Source: Mesorhizobium alhagi CCNWXJ12-2
Lineage (GTDB): Bacteria > Pseudomonadota > Alphaproteobacteria > Rhizobiales > Rhizobiaceae
Length of the DNA: 53,925 nt
Reading direction: 5' to 3'
Assembly: GCF_000236565.1 (NCBI RefSeq)
Contig: NZ_AHAM01000076.1
Location: 1-53,925, forward strand
Below, in pieces: positions 36,667-46,755 of the stretch. The notes beneath the pieces were generated by a model. It saw nothing but the letters and a program-made list of their open reading frames with translations. It ran no database searches and was not told the origin of the DNA. Numbering within the stretch: position 1 is the stretch's first letter; each line of letters starts with the position of its first letter. The translations under genes and the position numbers were made by a program.

Positions 36667-37701
36667 GTGCCGATGAAGGCTGTGGTTTGTGGCTGCGGAG
36701 CTATGGCCAAAGGCTGGCTGAGAGCGCTTGCCGAAACTCCGGCCCTGAAGGGCGCTGTCGAGATCGTCGGGTTGGTCGACCTTGACCTTTCGGCCGCCGA
36801 GGTTCTGGCCAAAGAATTCTCCCTCGGAAATGCAATTACCGGAAGCGATCTGAACGTCGTACTCGAAGCGACGCGGCCCGAAATCGTTTTCGACATCGTC
36901 GTGCCGTCGGCGCGTCACCATGTCGTCAGCGCGGCGCTTGGCTTTGGTTGCCACGTGCTCAGCGAGAAGCCGATGGCGGCCTCGCTGGAGGAAGCAGAAG
37001 ACCTGATAGCCCTTGCACGCCGGGCAGGGCGCATTCATGCGATCGTGCAGAACAGGCGCTTCATCTCCGGCGTGCGTCGGATGCGGCGAGTCGTCGAGAC
37101 CGGCGCTCTTGGTGAGCTCACCGGCATCCACTGCGATTTCTTCATCGGACCGCACTTTGGCGGCTTTCGTGAGCAGATGGACAACGTGCTGCTGCTGGAT
37201 ATGGCGATCCACACATTCGATGCGGCGCGTTTTGTTTCCGGCAAGACGCCGCTGGCGGTTTATTGCCATGAAAGCAATCCGCCCGCTTCCTGGTATCGCC
37301 ATGGCGCGGCCGCCAATGCGATTTTCGAGTTTTCCGACAATGTCGTGTTCACCTATCGCGGCTCCTGGTGCGCGGAGGGCGCGCGAACGAGTTGGGAAAG
37401 CGCGTGGCGTGTAATCGGCACCAAGGGGACCTTGCTCTGGGACGGCGCCGACAAGCTCGACGCCCATGTGGTTTCCGGCGAGACGGGGTTCCTGCGCGAA
37501 GTGAGCGAGATCGAAGTGCCGGAGCCTTCACGCGAGGCGGATACCCACGGCCATGCCAGCGTCATTCAAGCTTTTCTGAACGCAATCCGCACCGGCGTCG
37601 CGCCGGAAACGGATGGCAGCGACAACATCAAGAGCCTTGCCATGGTTTTCGGCGCCATCCAAAGCGCTCGCCGGCGCGAGCGCGTGACTATCTCGGCCTG
37701 A
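36667..37701 (+). CDS. Gfo/Idh/MocA oxidoreductase (module B)
   Basis: A ~344-residue enzyme with NAD(P) motif VVCGCGAMAKGWL, catalytic lysine in LSEKPMAAS and MAIHTFDAARF in the substrate domain. GGGAGGAG (36655-36662) is best spaced for the GTG at 36667; the ATG at 36673 is the alternative. It is the first gene behind the LacI-type operator, 9 bases before the isomerase gene. Dehydrogenases of this type that sit with a TIM-barrel isomerase and an ABC importer often begin an oxidative 3-keto-sugar route, but that is an inference here. Confidence 0.87.
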   Translation: MPMKAVVCGCGAMAKGWLRALAETPALKGAVEIVGLVDLDLSAAEVLAKEFSLGNAITGSDLNVVLEATRPEIVFDIVVPSARHHVVSAALGFGCHVLSEKPMAASLEEAEDLIALARRAGRIHAIVQNRRFISGVRRMRRVVETGALGELTGIHCDFFIGPHFGGFREQMDNVLLLDMAIHTFDAARFVSGKTPLAVYCHESNPPASWYRHGAAANAIFEFSDNVVFTYRGSWCAEGARTSWESAWRVIGTKGTLLWDGADKLDAHVVSGETGFLREVSEIEVPEPSREADTHGHASVIQAFLNAIRTGVAPETDGSDNIKSLAMVFGAIQSARRRERVTISA

Positions 37702-37710
37702 GGAGAACCA

Positions 37711-38613
37711 ATGACTGACCTGGCAAAATCAATTCGCATCGGCACCATGGTAAACGCCACCAAGGGCGATGCGGCCAAACGCATCCGCGAGATAGCCGAT
37801 CTGGGTTTCGAAAGCTTCGAACCATTCTTCTGGCAAACAATCGACGGCCAGGATCTCGGCGAACTCGGCAAGCGCTGTGCGGATGCGATCGGCGACCGCG
37901 ACATCACCATCTCCACGCTCGGCATGTTCGGCAATCCGCTCGAGGAAACCGACATCGACCTCCAGACGCTGCAGGGCTGGAAGGATTGCATCGACAACGC
38001 CCACCATTTCGGGGCGACATGCGTGGCCGGATTCACAGGGCGCATCCGCAACAGACCGCTGACAGACAGCCTTCCCCGCTACAAGGAGGTCTGGAGCGAA
38101 CTCGCCAGGCGCGCCGCCGACAAGGGCGTGAAGATAGCCTTCGAGAACTGCGCCATGGATGGCAATTGGGCGAGCGGCGACTGGAACATCGCGCACAATC
38201 CGGATGCCTGGGAACTGATCTTCAACGAGACCCCTGATGACAATATCGGCCTCGAATGGGAGCCGTGCCACCAGATGGTCTATCTCATCGAGCCGCTGCC
38301 CCAGATCCGCAAATGGGCGAACAAGATTTTCCACGTCCATGGCAAAGACGCGACCATCCGGTGGGACGTGATCCGGGAGCACGGAATTTTCGGCAAGGAA
38401 AAATTCGTCTTCATGCGCACGCCGGGTTTCGGCGACAGCAACTGGACCGACATCATTTCGGAGCTTCGCCTGGCGGGCTGGAGCGGATCCATCGACATCG
38501 AGGGCTGGCACGATCCCGTCTACCGCGACGGGCTCGAAATGACGGGCCAGGTTTTTGCTCTCAATCACCTCAAGAATGCCAGGGGAGGCGCGTTCGTCGC
38601 TGATCCGGGATGA
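37711..38613 (+). CDS. Sugar phosphate isomerase/epimerase-type TIM barrel (module B)
   Basis: A 300-residue xylose-isomerase-like TIM barrel. Candidate metal ligands: Glu in [10 protein letters not shown], Glu in [10 protein letters not shown], His in IFHVHGKDA and Glu in [10 protein letters not shown], the E-D/E-H-E arrangement of this superfamily. Its start follows AGGAGAACC by a few bases and it is cotranscribed with the upstream oxidoreductase. The sequence is clearly different from the paralogue at 34605, so the two modules probably treat different sugars. Confidence 0.87.
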   Translation: MTDLAKSIRIGTMVNATKGDAAKRIREIADLGFESFEPFFWQTIDGQDLGELGKRCADAIGDRDITISTLGMFGNPLEETDIDLQTLQGWKDCIDNAHHFGATCVAGFTGRIRNRPLTDSLPRYKEVWSELARRAADKGVKIAFENCAMDGNWASGDWNIAHNPDAWELIFNETPDDNIGLEWEPCHQMVYLIEPLPQIRKWANKIFHVHGKDATIRWDVIREHGIFGKEKFVFMRTPGFGDSNWTDIISELRLAGWSGSIDIEGWHDPVYRDGLEMTGQVFALNHLKNARGGAFVADPG

Positions 38614-38672
38614 CGTGCATGGTGACCGGCATGGAGGAATGCCTGTCACAAGACAACGAAACGGAGGAGAAG

Positions 38673-39905
38673 ATGAGTTTCCGCAAATACGCGATTATCG
38701 GCGCGCTGGCTCTCGCAACCAGCTCCTTTTTCGGCCTCAACGCGCAGGCCGAGGATGTCACATTGACGCTCTGGTCCCTCGACCGGGACATCCAGCCCGC
38801 TCCCAACCTGATCAAGGAATTCAACGCTCAGAACAACGGCATCAAGATCGAATACCGCCAGATCCAGTTCGACGACGTCGTTACCGAGGCAATGCGGGCC
38901 TATGCCTCCGGCCAGGCCCCGGACATCATCGCCGTCGACAACCCCGAACATGCGTTGTTCTCGTCGCGCGGCGCCTTCCTCGACCTCACCGACATGATCG
39001 CGAAATCCTCTGTCGTGAAGCCGGAGAACTATTTTCCAGGACCGCTTGCCTCGACCATATGGGATGGCAAGAACTTCGGCATTCCCAAGGCGACCAATAC
39101 GATTGCGCTCTACTACAACAAGGACATGTTCAAGGCGAAGGGGCTCGACCCCGCCAAGCCGCCGCAGACCTGGGACGAACTCGTGGAGGCGGCGCGCAAG
39201 TTGAACGATCCGTCCGCGAACGTCTACGGCCTCGCCTTCTCCGCCAAGGGCAATGAGGAGGGCACGTTCCAGTTCCTGCCCTGGGCCCAGATGGGCGGTG
39301 GCAGCTATGACAATATCAATGCCGAAGGCGCAGTGAAGGCGCTGGAGATATGGAAGACGATTATTGACGAGAAGCTGGCCTCGCCCGATACGCTGACGCG
39401 CGGCCAGTGGGATTCCACCGGCACCTTCAATTCCGGCAATGCCGCCATGGTGATCTCGGGCCCGTGGGAACTCGACCGGATGATGCAGGAAGCAAAATTT
39501 GACTGGGGTGTGGCGCTGCTGCCGATCCCCCATCCAGGTGCAGAACGTTCGTCGGCCATGGGCGACTTCAATTGGGCGATCTTTGCTACCAGCAAGCACC
39601 CTGAGGAAGCGTTCAAGGCGCTGGAGTACTTCGTCTCCCAGGACGACAAGCTGTTCCAGAATTTTGGCCAGTTGCCCGCACGATCGGACATCGCGATCCC
39701 GAAGACCGGCCAGCCCTTGAAGGACGCGGCCCTCGAGGTCTTCCAGGAGCAGATGAAATACGCCAAGCCACGCGGCCCGCACCCGGAATGGCCGAAGATT
39801 TCGAAGGCCATCCAGGATGCCATCCAGGCGGCGCTTACGGGCCAGATGAGCGCCAAGGACGCCCTCGACCAGGCTGCCGAGAAAATCAAGGGCGTCCTGG
39901 GATAG
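38673..39905 (+). CDS. Sugar ABC transporter substrate-binding protein (module B)
   Basis: A 410-residue family 1 solute-binding protein with a Sec signal peptide ([19 protein letters not shown], cleavage near NAQA-E). The mature protein starts [19 protein letters not shown] and contains [13 protein letters not shown] in the ligand cleft region. ACGGAGGAG lies 6 bases before the ATG at 38673; an in-frame ATG at 38610 overlaps the isomerase gene and would spoil the signal peptide. Ligand unknown. Confidence 0.92.
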   Translation: MSFRKYAIIGALALATSSFFGLNAQAEDVTLTLWSLDRDIQPAPNLIKEFNAQNNGIKIEYRQIQFDDVVTEAMRAYASGQAPDIIAVDNPEHALFSSRGAFLDLTDMIAKSSVVKPENYFPGPLASTIWDGKNFGIPKATNTIALYYNKDMFKAKGLDPAKPPQTWDELVEAARKLNDPSANVYGLAFSAKGNEEGTFQFLPWAQMGGGSYDNINAEGAVKALEIWKTIIDEKLASPDTLTRGQWDSTGTFNSGNAAMVISGPWELDRMMQEAKFDWGVALLPIPHPGAERSSAMGDFNWAIFATSKHPEEAFKALEYFVSQDDKLFQNFGQLPARSDIAIPKTGQPLKDAALEVFQEQMKYAKPRGPHPEWPKISKAIQDAIQAALTGQMSAKDALDQAAEKIKGVLG

Positions 39906-39921
39906 CTGCAGGTGTCACTGG

Positions 39922-40920
39922 ATGACCGCTGAAGCGGTCATCACGGTTCCTCCCGGCAGGGCCGTTTCCTCGACTTCTAGCAGGAGGCGGCCCTCGTCGG
40001 AGGGTGGTGGAGGATGGATGAAAAGTCTCTTTTCGAGCATGCGGGATGGCCTGGGTTTCGACATTGCCCTTGTCGCCTTCGCGCTCGGTTTCCTACTCCT
40101 GATGTCCGGCTTGCCGCTCGTCTACAATGTGGTGATGAGCTTTCAGGAGGTTGACATGTTCAGCCTCGGCACCTTCTCGCGCCCTTTCGTGGGCTTGAGA
40201 AACTACATCGATCTCTTTGCCCAGCCTGAAACCTATCCCATCCTTCTCAACACGCTGATTTTCGTCGTCGGCTCGATCGCCGGCCAATTTTTGATCGGAT
40301 TCGGGCTGGCGCTGTTTTTCTGGGTCAATTTCCCCGGCGCCTCGTGGCTGCGCGGACTGTTCCTTGTTTCCTGGGTCATGCCGGGCTTGGTCGTCGGCGC
40401 CATCTGGAATTGGATACTGTCCGGCGATTTCGGTGTCTTGAACTTCATCCTTCGCGAAACCGGACTGATCGACGCGAATATCTTCTGGCGCTCGGACCCG
40501 GACTATTCCCTCTATGCGGTGATCATAGCGAACATCTGGCTCGGCACTTCCTTCAATATGATCCTGCTTTCGGTCGGGCTTTCGGGCATCCCGGGCGACC
40601 TCTACGAAGCCGCTGAGCTCGACGGAGCCAACGCCTGGCAGCGCTTCTGGACCATCACGCTGCCGATGATGCGCTCGACGATAGGGGCCATCATCGCGCT
40701 TGGGCTCATTTTCACATTGCAGCAGTTCGACCTTTTCGCCGCGATAACCTCCGGCGGGCCGAACAACGCGTCGAACGTGACGCAGTACTGGGCCTGGGAG
40801 CTGTCGTTCCGCCAATACGACTTCGGCAAGGGAGCCACGGTTTCGGTGGTCATGATCGTCTTCGTCATGATTGCCGCTATGGTTTACGTGCGCTCGACGC
40901 GTCATGAGGTTCGCGGATGA
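39922..40920 (+). CDS. Sugar ABC transporter permease (module B, MalF-like)
   Basis: A CUT1 permease with six helices and EAA loop DLYEAAELDGANAWQRFWTITLPMM. From 39922 it is 332 residues; a second start at 40018 (300 residues) has a stronger GGAGG and removes a low-complexity Ser/Arg/Gly-rich leader, so the true start is undecided. Its TGA overlaps the next permease start (ATGA). Confidence 0.9.
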   Translation: MTAEAVITVPPGRAVSSTSSRRRPSSEGGGGWMKSLFSSMRDGLGFDIALVAFALGFLLLMSGLPLVYNVVMSFQEVDMFSLGTFSRPFVGLRNYIDLFAQPETYPILLNTLIFVVGSIAGQFLIGFGLALFFWVNFPGASWLRGLFLVSWVMPGLVVGAIWNWILSGDFGVLNFILRETGLIDANIFWRSDPDYSLYAVIIANIWLGTSFNMILLSVGLSGIPGDLYEAAELDGANAWQRFWTITLPMMRSTIGAIIALGLIFTLQQFDLFAAITSGGPNNASNVTQYWAWELSFRQYDFGKGATVSVVMIVFVMIAAMVYVRSTRHEVRG

Positions 40921-41744
40921 ACGGGACTACACGTGACCGTCTGATGCTCGCGATCGCCATCGTCATGGCCGCGATCTACCTGTTCCCGCTCTACTGGATG
41001 TATGTCACTACATTGAAGAGCGGCTCGGAAGTGTTCGCGACTCCGCCGAGCTTCTGGCCGGCCTCCCCGCAATGGAGCACCTACGCGTTCGTCTGGGAAA
41101 GCCGGAACATGGGGCGGTACCTTTGGAACTCGCTGGTGATCGCATTCGGCTCGGTCGCGCTGATTTCCGTGCTGGGCGTCGGCTGCGCCTATGTGCTGGC
41201 GCGTTACCGCAATGCGTGGGTGGATGTCGGGCTTTTCCTGATCCTGATGCTGCAGGTTCTTCCGGCATCCTTGATGATCACGCCGATCTTTGTCGGGTTT
41301 TCGCAGCTCGGAATGCTGGAATATCCGCGCCTGGCTGTGATCATCGCAATTGCGGCAAAGAGCATGCCCTTCTTCGTCGTGCTCGTGCGCGCAACCTTTA
41401 TGAGCGTTCCGCAGGAACTCGAGGAAGCCGCGCTTGTCGATGGCAATTCCCGGATCGGCGCATTTTTCAGCATCGTTCTGCCGCTCGCGCGAAACGGCAT
41501 CCTCGTCAGCGCCCTTCTCATCTTCATGCAGGCTTTTGGCGAATTCGTTTATTCGAAGTCGATCATCCAGGCCGCCGAGCTTCAGCCGGCAAGCGTCGGG
41601 TTGAACTCTTTCATGGGGCCGAACACCAACGAGTGGAACAACATCATGGCCTACGCCACAATGTATGTGACGCCCATCCTGGCGATCTTCGTCCTTCTGC
41701 AGCGACGCATCGTGTCCGGCCTCACCTCTGGAGCCCTCAAATGA
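40917..41744 (+). CDS. Sugar ABC transporter permease (module B, MalG-like)
   Basis: A 275-residue permease with six helices, the EAA loop ELEEAALVDGNSRIGAFFSIVLPLA and a GLTSGALK C-terminus typical of the MalG branch. It overlaps both neighbours by four bases, which implies tight coupling of the importer genes. Confidence 0.92.
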   Translation: MNGTTRDRLMLAIAIVMAAIYLFPLYWMYVTTLKSGSEVFATPPSFWPASPQWSTYAFVWESRNMGRYLWNSLVIAFGSVALISVLGVGCAYVLARYRNAWVDVGLFLILMLQVLPASLMITPIFVGFSQLGMLEYPRLAVIIAIAAKSMPFFVVLVRATFMSVPQELEEAALVDGNSRIGAFFSIVLPLARNGILVSALLIFMQAFGEFVYSKSIIQAAELQPASVGLNSFMGPNTNEWNNIMAYATMYVTPILAIFVLLQRRIVSGLTSGALK

Positions 41745-42811
41745 CGATTCAGATTGAACTGCGCGGCGTCAACAAACACTACGGCTCGTTCCATGCGCTG
41801 AAGGATATCGATCTATCGATAGCCGAAGGCACTTTCGTCGCGCTCGTAGGCCCGTCGGGTTGCGGCAAGTCGACCCTGCTCCGATCGCTGGCCGGACTTG
41901 AAAAGATTTCGACCGGCGACCTGAAAATCGCGGGCCAGCAGATGAACGGCGTGCCGCCCCGCAAGCGGGACGTCGCGATGGTCTTCCAGTCCTACGCGCT
42001 TTATCCGCATATGACGGTGGAGGAGAACCTCACCTACAGCCTTCGTATCCGGGGCGTCGCCAAAGCGCAGGCCAAAAAAGCCGCCGCAGAAGTAGCGGCG
42101 ACCACCGGCCTGTCCCACCTTTTGGGTCGCTATCCAAGGGAGCTTTCCGGTGGCCAGCGTCAGCGGGTCGCAATGAGCCGCGCCATCATCCGCCATCCGA
42201 AGGCTTTTCTGTTCGATGAGCCGCTCTCCAACCTCGACGCGGCCCTGCGGGTTCATATGCGCAAGGAAATTCGAGCGCTCCACGATCGCCTGCACGCCAC
42301 TTCCGTGTATGTCACGCACGATCAGATCGAGGCGATGACGATGGCCGACCACGTCGTGGTCATGCGCGACGGCATAATCGAGCAGCAAGGCAAGCCTCTC
42401 GACCTTTACGACGCGCCGGTCAACAAATTCGTCGCCGGGTTCATCGGATCGCCGGCCATGAATTTCATTCCGGCGATGGTGGGTGATGACGGCAAGACCC
42501 TGGCACTGGATCTCGGCACCGTCAGGGGGATACTGACCGTTGACCGGACGCTGCAGCCCGGGCGCAAGATAACGGTAGGCATTCGCCCCGAACACATCGG
42601 CATCGCCGAAGCAGGGCAGGGCAGCTTCGATGTTCCTGTCGCTGTAGTTGAATCCACGGGTTTCACGGCCTTCATCACTGCCGCAACGACACCGGAACTC
42701 ATCGTAGTAGAAACAGGGCGCAGTACGGTCCGCCCCGGTGACATGGTTGGAGTGCGGATATCGTCAGATCAGCTACATCTCTTTGATGATGCGACCGGCG
42801 TCAGGGTGTGA
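41741..42811 (+). CDS. Sugar ABC transporter ATPase (module B, UgpC/MalK-like)
   Basis: A 356-residue ATPase: Walker [10 protein letters not shown], signature [15 protein letters not shown], Walker [14 protein letters not shown]-loop VTHDQIEAMTMAD and a C-terminal TOBE region. Its ATG overlaps the permease stop. It is the last gene of module B; the minus-strand OppF-like gene converges 60 bases on. It is a separate gene from the module A ATPase, so each importer carries its own. Confidence 0.93.
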   Translation: MTIQIELRGVNKHYGSFHALKDIDLSIAEGTFVALVGPSGCGKSTLLRSLAGLEKISTGDLKIAGQQMNGVPPRKRDVAMVFQSYALYPHMTVEENLTYSLRIRGVAKAQAKKAAAEVAATTGLSHLLGRYPRELSGGQRQRVAMSRAIIRHPKAFLFDEPLSNLDAALRVHMRKEIRALHDRLHATSVYVTHDQIEAMTMADHVVVMRDGIIEQQGKPLDLYDAPVNKFVAGFIGSPAMNFIPAMVGDDGKTLALDLGTVRGILTVDRTLQPGRKITVGIRPEHIGIAEAGQGSFDVPVAVVESTGFTAFITAATTPELIVVETGRSTVRPGDMVGVRISSDQLHLFDDATGVRV

Positions 42812-42870
42812 GGCGCATCCGGCTGGTCCGCCCATGACCCGGGCTGTGCCGAAACAACCTTTGCCGGCAC

Positions 42871-43740
42871 TCAGACAGTCCGGAAGTTAACAGACACGGC
42901 ATTGGGATCAGAGACGCGCGTAGTGGCTTGCGCATCGGTTCCGGCGTTGTCGGGCGAAAGCACCGCGCTCTTCAGAAGCTTCGAATACGGGTGTTGCGGA
43001 TTGTCGAGCACCGTCCGGGCGTCGCCGCCCTCCACAACGCGGCCTTTCTGCATGATGATGATGCGGTCGCTGATATGGTAGGCCGTGGCGAGGTCGTGGG
43101 TGATGTAGACGATCGACACGCCGAATTCGTCCCGAAGCGCCTTGAACAGTTCGACGATGGCCATCCTGAGCGAGGCATCGACCATCGAGACGGGCTCGTC
43201 GGCGACGAGCAGCGCGGGACCGGAGATAAGCGCGCGGGCGATCGCGGTGCGCTGCAATTGGCCGCCGGACAGCTCATGCGGAAAGCGCCCGCGCACCTCC
43301 GCCAGCGACAGGCCGACTTTGCGCAGCGCCTCGTCGCAGACGCCGTCAATTTCCTTCCGCCCGACCCGAGCCAGCTGGCGGGCCGTGGCGTAGAGGTAGC
43401 GGTCGACGCGCTTCAACGGATTGAAGGCCTCGTAAGGGTTCTGGAAAATCGGCTGCACCTGGCGCATGAAATCGAGCCGCGCCCGCCGGCCGCGGATGGT
43501 CGCGAGCGCCTTGCCGCGGAAGCGGATCGCGCCCGCGCTCGCCGGAACCATGTTGAGGATCATGCGGGCGAGCGTCGTCTTGCCGCTGCCCGACTCGCCG
43601 ATAATCGCGAATATCTCGGGCCGCGACGCATCCAGCGCGAAACTTACCCCGTCGACGGCGTTGAAGGCTTTGCGCGCGAGCAGCCCGCCCGTCGCGTAGC
43701 TCTTCGTCACCCCTTCGAGGCTCAGCAGATCGCCCGTCAT
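42871..43740 (-). CDS. Peptide/oligosaccharide ABC ATPase (OppF/DppF-like)
   Basis: A 289-residue ATPase with Walker A GESGSGKTT, Q-loop in QPIFQNPYEAFNPL, signature LSGGQLQR, Walker B LLVADEPVSMVD and H-loop YITHDLATAYH. It overlaps the OppD-like gene by four bases and is the last gene of the five-gene importer. In context with GH51 and the shared operators it powers uptake of arabinose-containing oligosaccharides, not necessarily peptides. Confidence 0.92.
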   Translation of the reverse strand: MTGDLLSLEGVTKSYATGGLLARKAFNAVDGVSFALDASRPEIFAIIGESGSGKTTLARMILNMVPASAGAIRFRGKALATIRGRRARLDFMRQVQPIFQNPYEAFNPLKRVDRYLYATARQLARVGRKEIDGVCDEALRKVGLSLAEVRGRFPHELSGGQLQRTAIARALISGPALLVADEPVSMVDASLRMAIVELFKALRDEFGVSIVYITHDLATAYHISDRIIIMQKGRVVEGGDARTVLDNPQHPYSKLLKSAVLSPDNAGTDAQATTRVSDPNAVSVNFRTV

Positions 43741-44801
43741 TGAACGAGCCCTGTTCGTTGTTTCACGGTTGCTGCGAACACGCCGTCCGGCCCAACAGCG
43801 GGACTTACGGCGTGGCAGGCGACGCGATGGCGCGGATCGATGCTGACCAGCTCTGGATGCGTCTCGCGGCAGATGTCCATGGCGAGCGGGCAGCGCGGAT
43901 GGAACCGGCAGCCGCTCGGCGGCTCGGCCAGACTGGGCGGCGCGCCGGTGAGCGCCCGCTTCGCCGAGAGATCGCCGATCCGCGGAAGACTGGCGATGAG
44001 GTGCTGCGTATAAGGGTGCTTCGGGCTCCTGAAGATCTCGGAGGTCGGCGCCTCCTCGACCAGGCGACCGGCATACATGATGCCGAGCCGGTCGGAAATG
44101 TTTGCGTGGACGGCCATGTCGTGGGTGACGAAGATCATCGACGAGCCGATTTCCCGCTGCGCCTCGCGGATCAGCTCGAGAACGCTTTTCTGCACGACCA
44201 CGTCGAGCGCCGTCGTCGGTTCGTCGGCAATGATGAAATCGGGCCGGCAGACGGTGGCGAGCGCAATCGCGATGCGCTGGCGCATGCCGCCCGAGAGTTC
44301 GTGAGGAAAGGCATCGAGCACGCTGGGCGTGAGCTGGAGACGCTCCAGATGCGCAACGATGGCCGCGAAGAATTGCTGCTTCCGCAGGTCCATGTGGGGA
44401 AGCGCGAAATCGATGAAGGATTCGCGCACGCGCCGAACCGGATTGAGCACATTCATCGAGCCTTGCGGAATATAGGAGAGATGGCGCCAGCGGATCGCCG
44501 ACAGCGCCGCACGGTCGAGCTTGTAGATGTCGCGGTCCAGGAAGCTGTAGCGGATCGAGCCGCCGACGACGGTGAGCGGCGGCCGGATCGCCGCGGCGAT
44601 GGTCTTGATGAAGGTGGTCTTGCCGGAGCTCGATTCGCCGGCAAGGCCGTAGATCTCGTTCCTGCCGACCCGCAGCGAAATGTCGTCGACCGCGCGCACC
44701 TCGCGCTGCGTGCCGAAATACTTCATGACGTAGTAGGCGCGCAGATTCTTGACGTCGAGCATGACGTCCGCCGACCCGTTCGCATGCGGCCGCGCGTTCA
44801 T
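43737..44801 (-). CDS. Peptide/oligosaccharide ABC ATPase (OppD/DppD-like)
   Basis: A 354-residue ATPase. Walker A is GESSSGKTT (Ser where Gly is usual), signature LSGGMRQRIAIA, Walker B FIIADEPTTALD, and the C-terminal Opp/Dpp domain has GCRFHPRCPLAMDIC. The true start is the ATG at 44801 overlapping the permease stop by four bases; the frame stays open upstream through the permease gene, which should not be read as a fused protein. Confidence 0.92.
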   Translation of the reverse strand: MNARPHANGSADVMLDVKNLRAYYVMKYFGTQREVRAVDDISLRVGRNEIYGLAGESSSGKTTFIKTIAAAIRPPLTVVGGSIRYSFLDRDIYKLDRAALSAIRWRHLSYIPQGSMNVLNPVRRVRESFIDFALPHMDLRKQQFFAAIVAHLERLQLTPSVLDAFPHELSGGMRQRIAIALATVCRPDFIIADEPTTALDVVVQKSVLELIREAQREIGSSMIFVTHDMAVHANISDRLGIMYAGRLVEEAPTSEIFRSPKHPYTQHLIASLPRIGDLSAKRALTGAPPSLAEPPSGCRFHPRCPLAMDICRETHPELVSIDPRHRVACHAVSPAVGPDGVFAATVKQRTGLVQ

Positions 44802-45661
44802 GCCTGGCCTCCCATGCGGGTGAGGCGGCTTCTCGGATCGATATATTCGTTCATCGAGACGGAGAGCAGGTAGAGCCCCAGGAAGGTCATGATGACCAGG
44901 ACGACGGGGAAAAAGATCCACCACCAGACGCCGGCGACCATCGCCGTGTGCTGGTTGGCCCAGTAGATCATTGTGCCGATCGTCGGCGTCTCGATATTGG
45001 TGAAGCCGATCACCGAAAGCGTTACCTCCAGCCCGATCGACCAGTTCATGTTGTTGAGCGTGGTCGAGAAGACGATGGGCAGAACATAGGGCAGATGCTC
45101 CTCCACGAGTATCTGCCGGGTGCTCATGCCGGAAAAGACGCTCATCGCGGTGAACTCGCGCGTCCGGAGGCTGAGCGCCACCGAGCGGATGAGCCGCGCG
45201 TCGTAGGGCCAGCCGAGCGACGCCATCGCGATGGCCAGCATCGGCCACGACATGTTGTCGCGCATCATGAAGAAGAACAGCACCAGTATGGGAAACAGCG
45301 GGATCACGACGAAGGTGTCGTTGATCGTCATCAGGATGCGATCGGTAATGCCGCCGGCATAGCCTGCGACCAGCCCGATCAGCAGCGACAGGACGCGGCT
45401 CATCAAGGCGACGGAAATGCCGAAGAGCAGCGAGTTGCGGATGGCCACCGTAAGCTGCCAGAACACGTCCTGCCCGCGCGAATTGGTGCCGAACGGATAG
45501 GCCCAAGACGGCGGCACGTCCGGCGCGACGACATAAATGTCCATCGGTGAATAGGGCGAGAAGAACGAGGCGGCCGCGAAGCCGAAAACTATCAGGATCA
45601 GGATCGCGCCGAGGGCGAATTCGAGGTTGTAGCGGAAGAGGTCGCGGACTGTCTTCAGCAT
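44798..45661 (-). CDS. Peptide/oligosaccharide ABC permease (DppC-like)
   Basis: A 287-residue permease with an N-terminal helix (LEFALGAILILIVFGFAAASFF), six helices in all and an EAA-like loop around FSGMSTRQILVEEHLPYVLP. It starts 4 bases after the partner permease stop and overlaps the ATPase gene. Confidence 0.92.
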   Translation of the reverse strand: MLKTVRDLFRYNLEFALGAILILIVFGFAAASFFSPYSPMDIYVVAPDVPPSWAYPFGTNSRGQDVFWQLTVAIRNSLLFGISVALMSRVLSLLIGLVAGYAGGITDRILMTINDTFVVIPLFPILVLFFFMMRDNMSWPMLAIAMASLGWPYDARLIRSVALSLRTREFTAMSVFSGMSTRQILVEEHLPYVLPIVFSTTLNNMNWSIGLEVTLSVIGFTNIETPTIGTMIYWANQHTAMVAGVWWWIFFPVVLVIMTFLGLYLLSVSMNEYIDPRSRLTRMGGQA

Positions 45662-45665
45662 CAGG

Positions 45666-46700
45666 TCAGCTCCGCGCCACGCGGGGATCGAGCAACGGGT
45701 AGATGATGTCTATGACCAGGATCGCCGCCGCCACCGCGATGATCGACACGGATGTGATGCCGAGCACCAGACTGTAGTCGCCCGAATTCACGGCCCGGAC
45801 CAGCAGTGTGCCCATACCGGGGTAGCCGAAGACGAATTCGGTGATGATGGCGCCGTTGAAGATGGCCCCGAGCGACAGCGCGAGCCCGGTCAGTTGCGGC
45901 GAAAGCGCATTGCGCATGACGTAGGAGAACAGGATGCGGCGGCGATCGACGCCGCCGAGCTCGGCATAGGTGACGTAGTCCTCGGTCACGATGTTGGAGA
46001 CCAGCGAGCGCATGCCGATGAACCACGCGCCCAGCCCGACCAGCACGAGCGACAGCACGGGCAGGATGGAATGCCTGATGATGCTGCCGGCGAAGGCAAA
46101 GCCTTGCCGGTCGATGTTCATTTCGGCGCCGCCGCTGATCGGAAGGATCGGCCAGAGGAAGCCGAAGACGACAAGGAGAATGAAAGCGACGATGTAGTAG
46201 GGGATTGGCTGCAGGCTCATGGCCAGTATGCCCAAGGCCTTGAGCAGGCTGTTCTTGCGATAGTAGCCGGCGAGGCCGCCGAGAAAATTGCCGACAATCC
46301 ATGCGATGAGCGTCGAGCAGACGAGCAGGCCGAGCGTCCAAGGCAGCGCCTGCCAGATCAGCGTCGAAACCGGCGTTGGGAACGCCGACAGCGATGGCCC
46401 GAAATCGCCTGTCGCCATGCGTCTCCAGAAGGAGACGTACTGATCCCAGGCCGAGCCTTCGAGGCCGTAAAGCTCGCGCAGCGTCTTGCGCATCACCTCG
46501 ACCATCTCGGGGCTGGACTGACCGAACATGGTGACGGAGCTGATCGCCTGCTCGACGGGATCGACCGGCGTGAGGTGAGTGATGAGATAGGCGATATTGA
46601 TGCCGATGAAGACGACCAGAATGAACTGCGCGAAGCGTCTGACGAGATAGAGCGCGTAGGTTCTCATCGCTTCGACCGTACCGCGGCTTGCATCATTCAT
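45666..46700 (-). CDS. Peptide/oligosaccharide ABC permease (DppB-like)
   Basis: A 344-residue permease. The first helix is FAQFILVVFIGINIAYLITHLTP, and a characteristic loop YAELGGVDRRRILFSYVMRNALSPQ is near residue 240. AAAAGG lies 5 bases before the ATG at 46700; a GTG at 46706 lies inside the ribosome site and an ATG at 46661-46667 lacks one. Forms the channel with the DppC-like protein. Confidence 0.9.
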   Translation of the reverse strand: MNDASRGTVEAMRTYALYLVRRFAQFILVVFIGINIAYLITHLTPVDPVEQAISSVTMFGQSSPEMVEVMRKTLRELYGLEGSAWDQYVSFWRRMATGDFGPSLSAFPTPVSTLIWQALPWTLGLLVCSTLIAWIVGNFLGGLAGYYRKNSLLKALGILAMSLQPIPYYIVAFILLVVFGFLWPILPISGGAEMNIDRQGFAFAGSIIRHSILPVLSLVLVGLGAWFIGMRSLVSNIVTEDYVTYAELGGVDRRRILFSYVMRNALSPQLTGLALSLGAIFNGAIITEFVFGYPGMGTLLVRAVNSGDYSLVLGITSVSIIAVAAAILVIDIIYPLLDPRVARS

Positions 46701-46755
46701 TCGCACCTTTTCGCGAGCGAGACGGGGGAGTGCCGCCTCGCTCGCCTGTCCGCCG

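Noticed and set aside
44802-45506. N-terminal extension of the OppD-like ATPase (apparent 589-residue fusion)
   Set aside because: The extension reads the DppC-like permease gene out of frame; the ATG at 44801 with four-base overlap is the normal arrangement.
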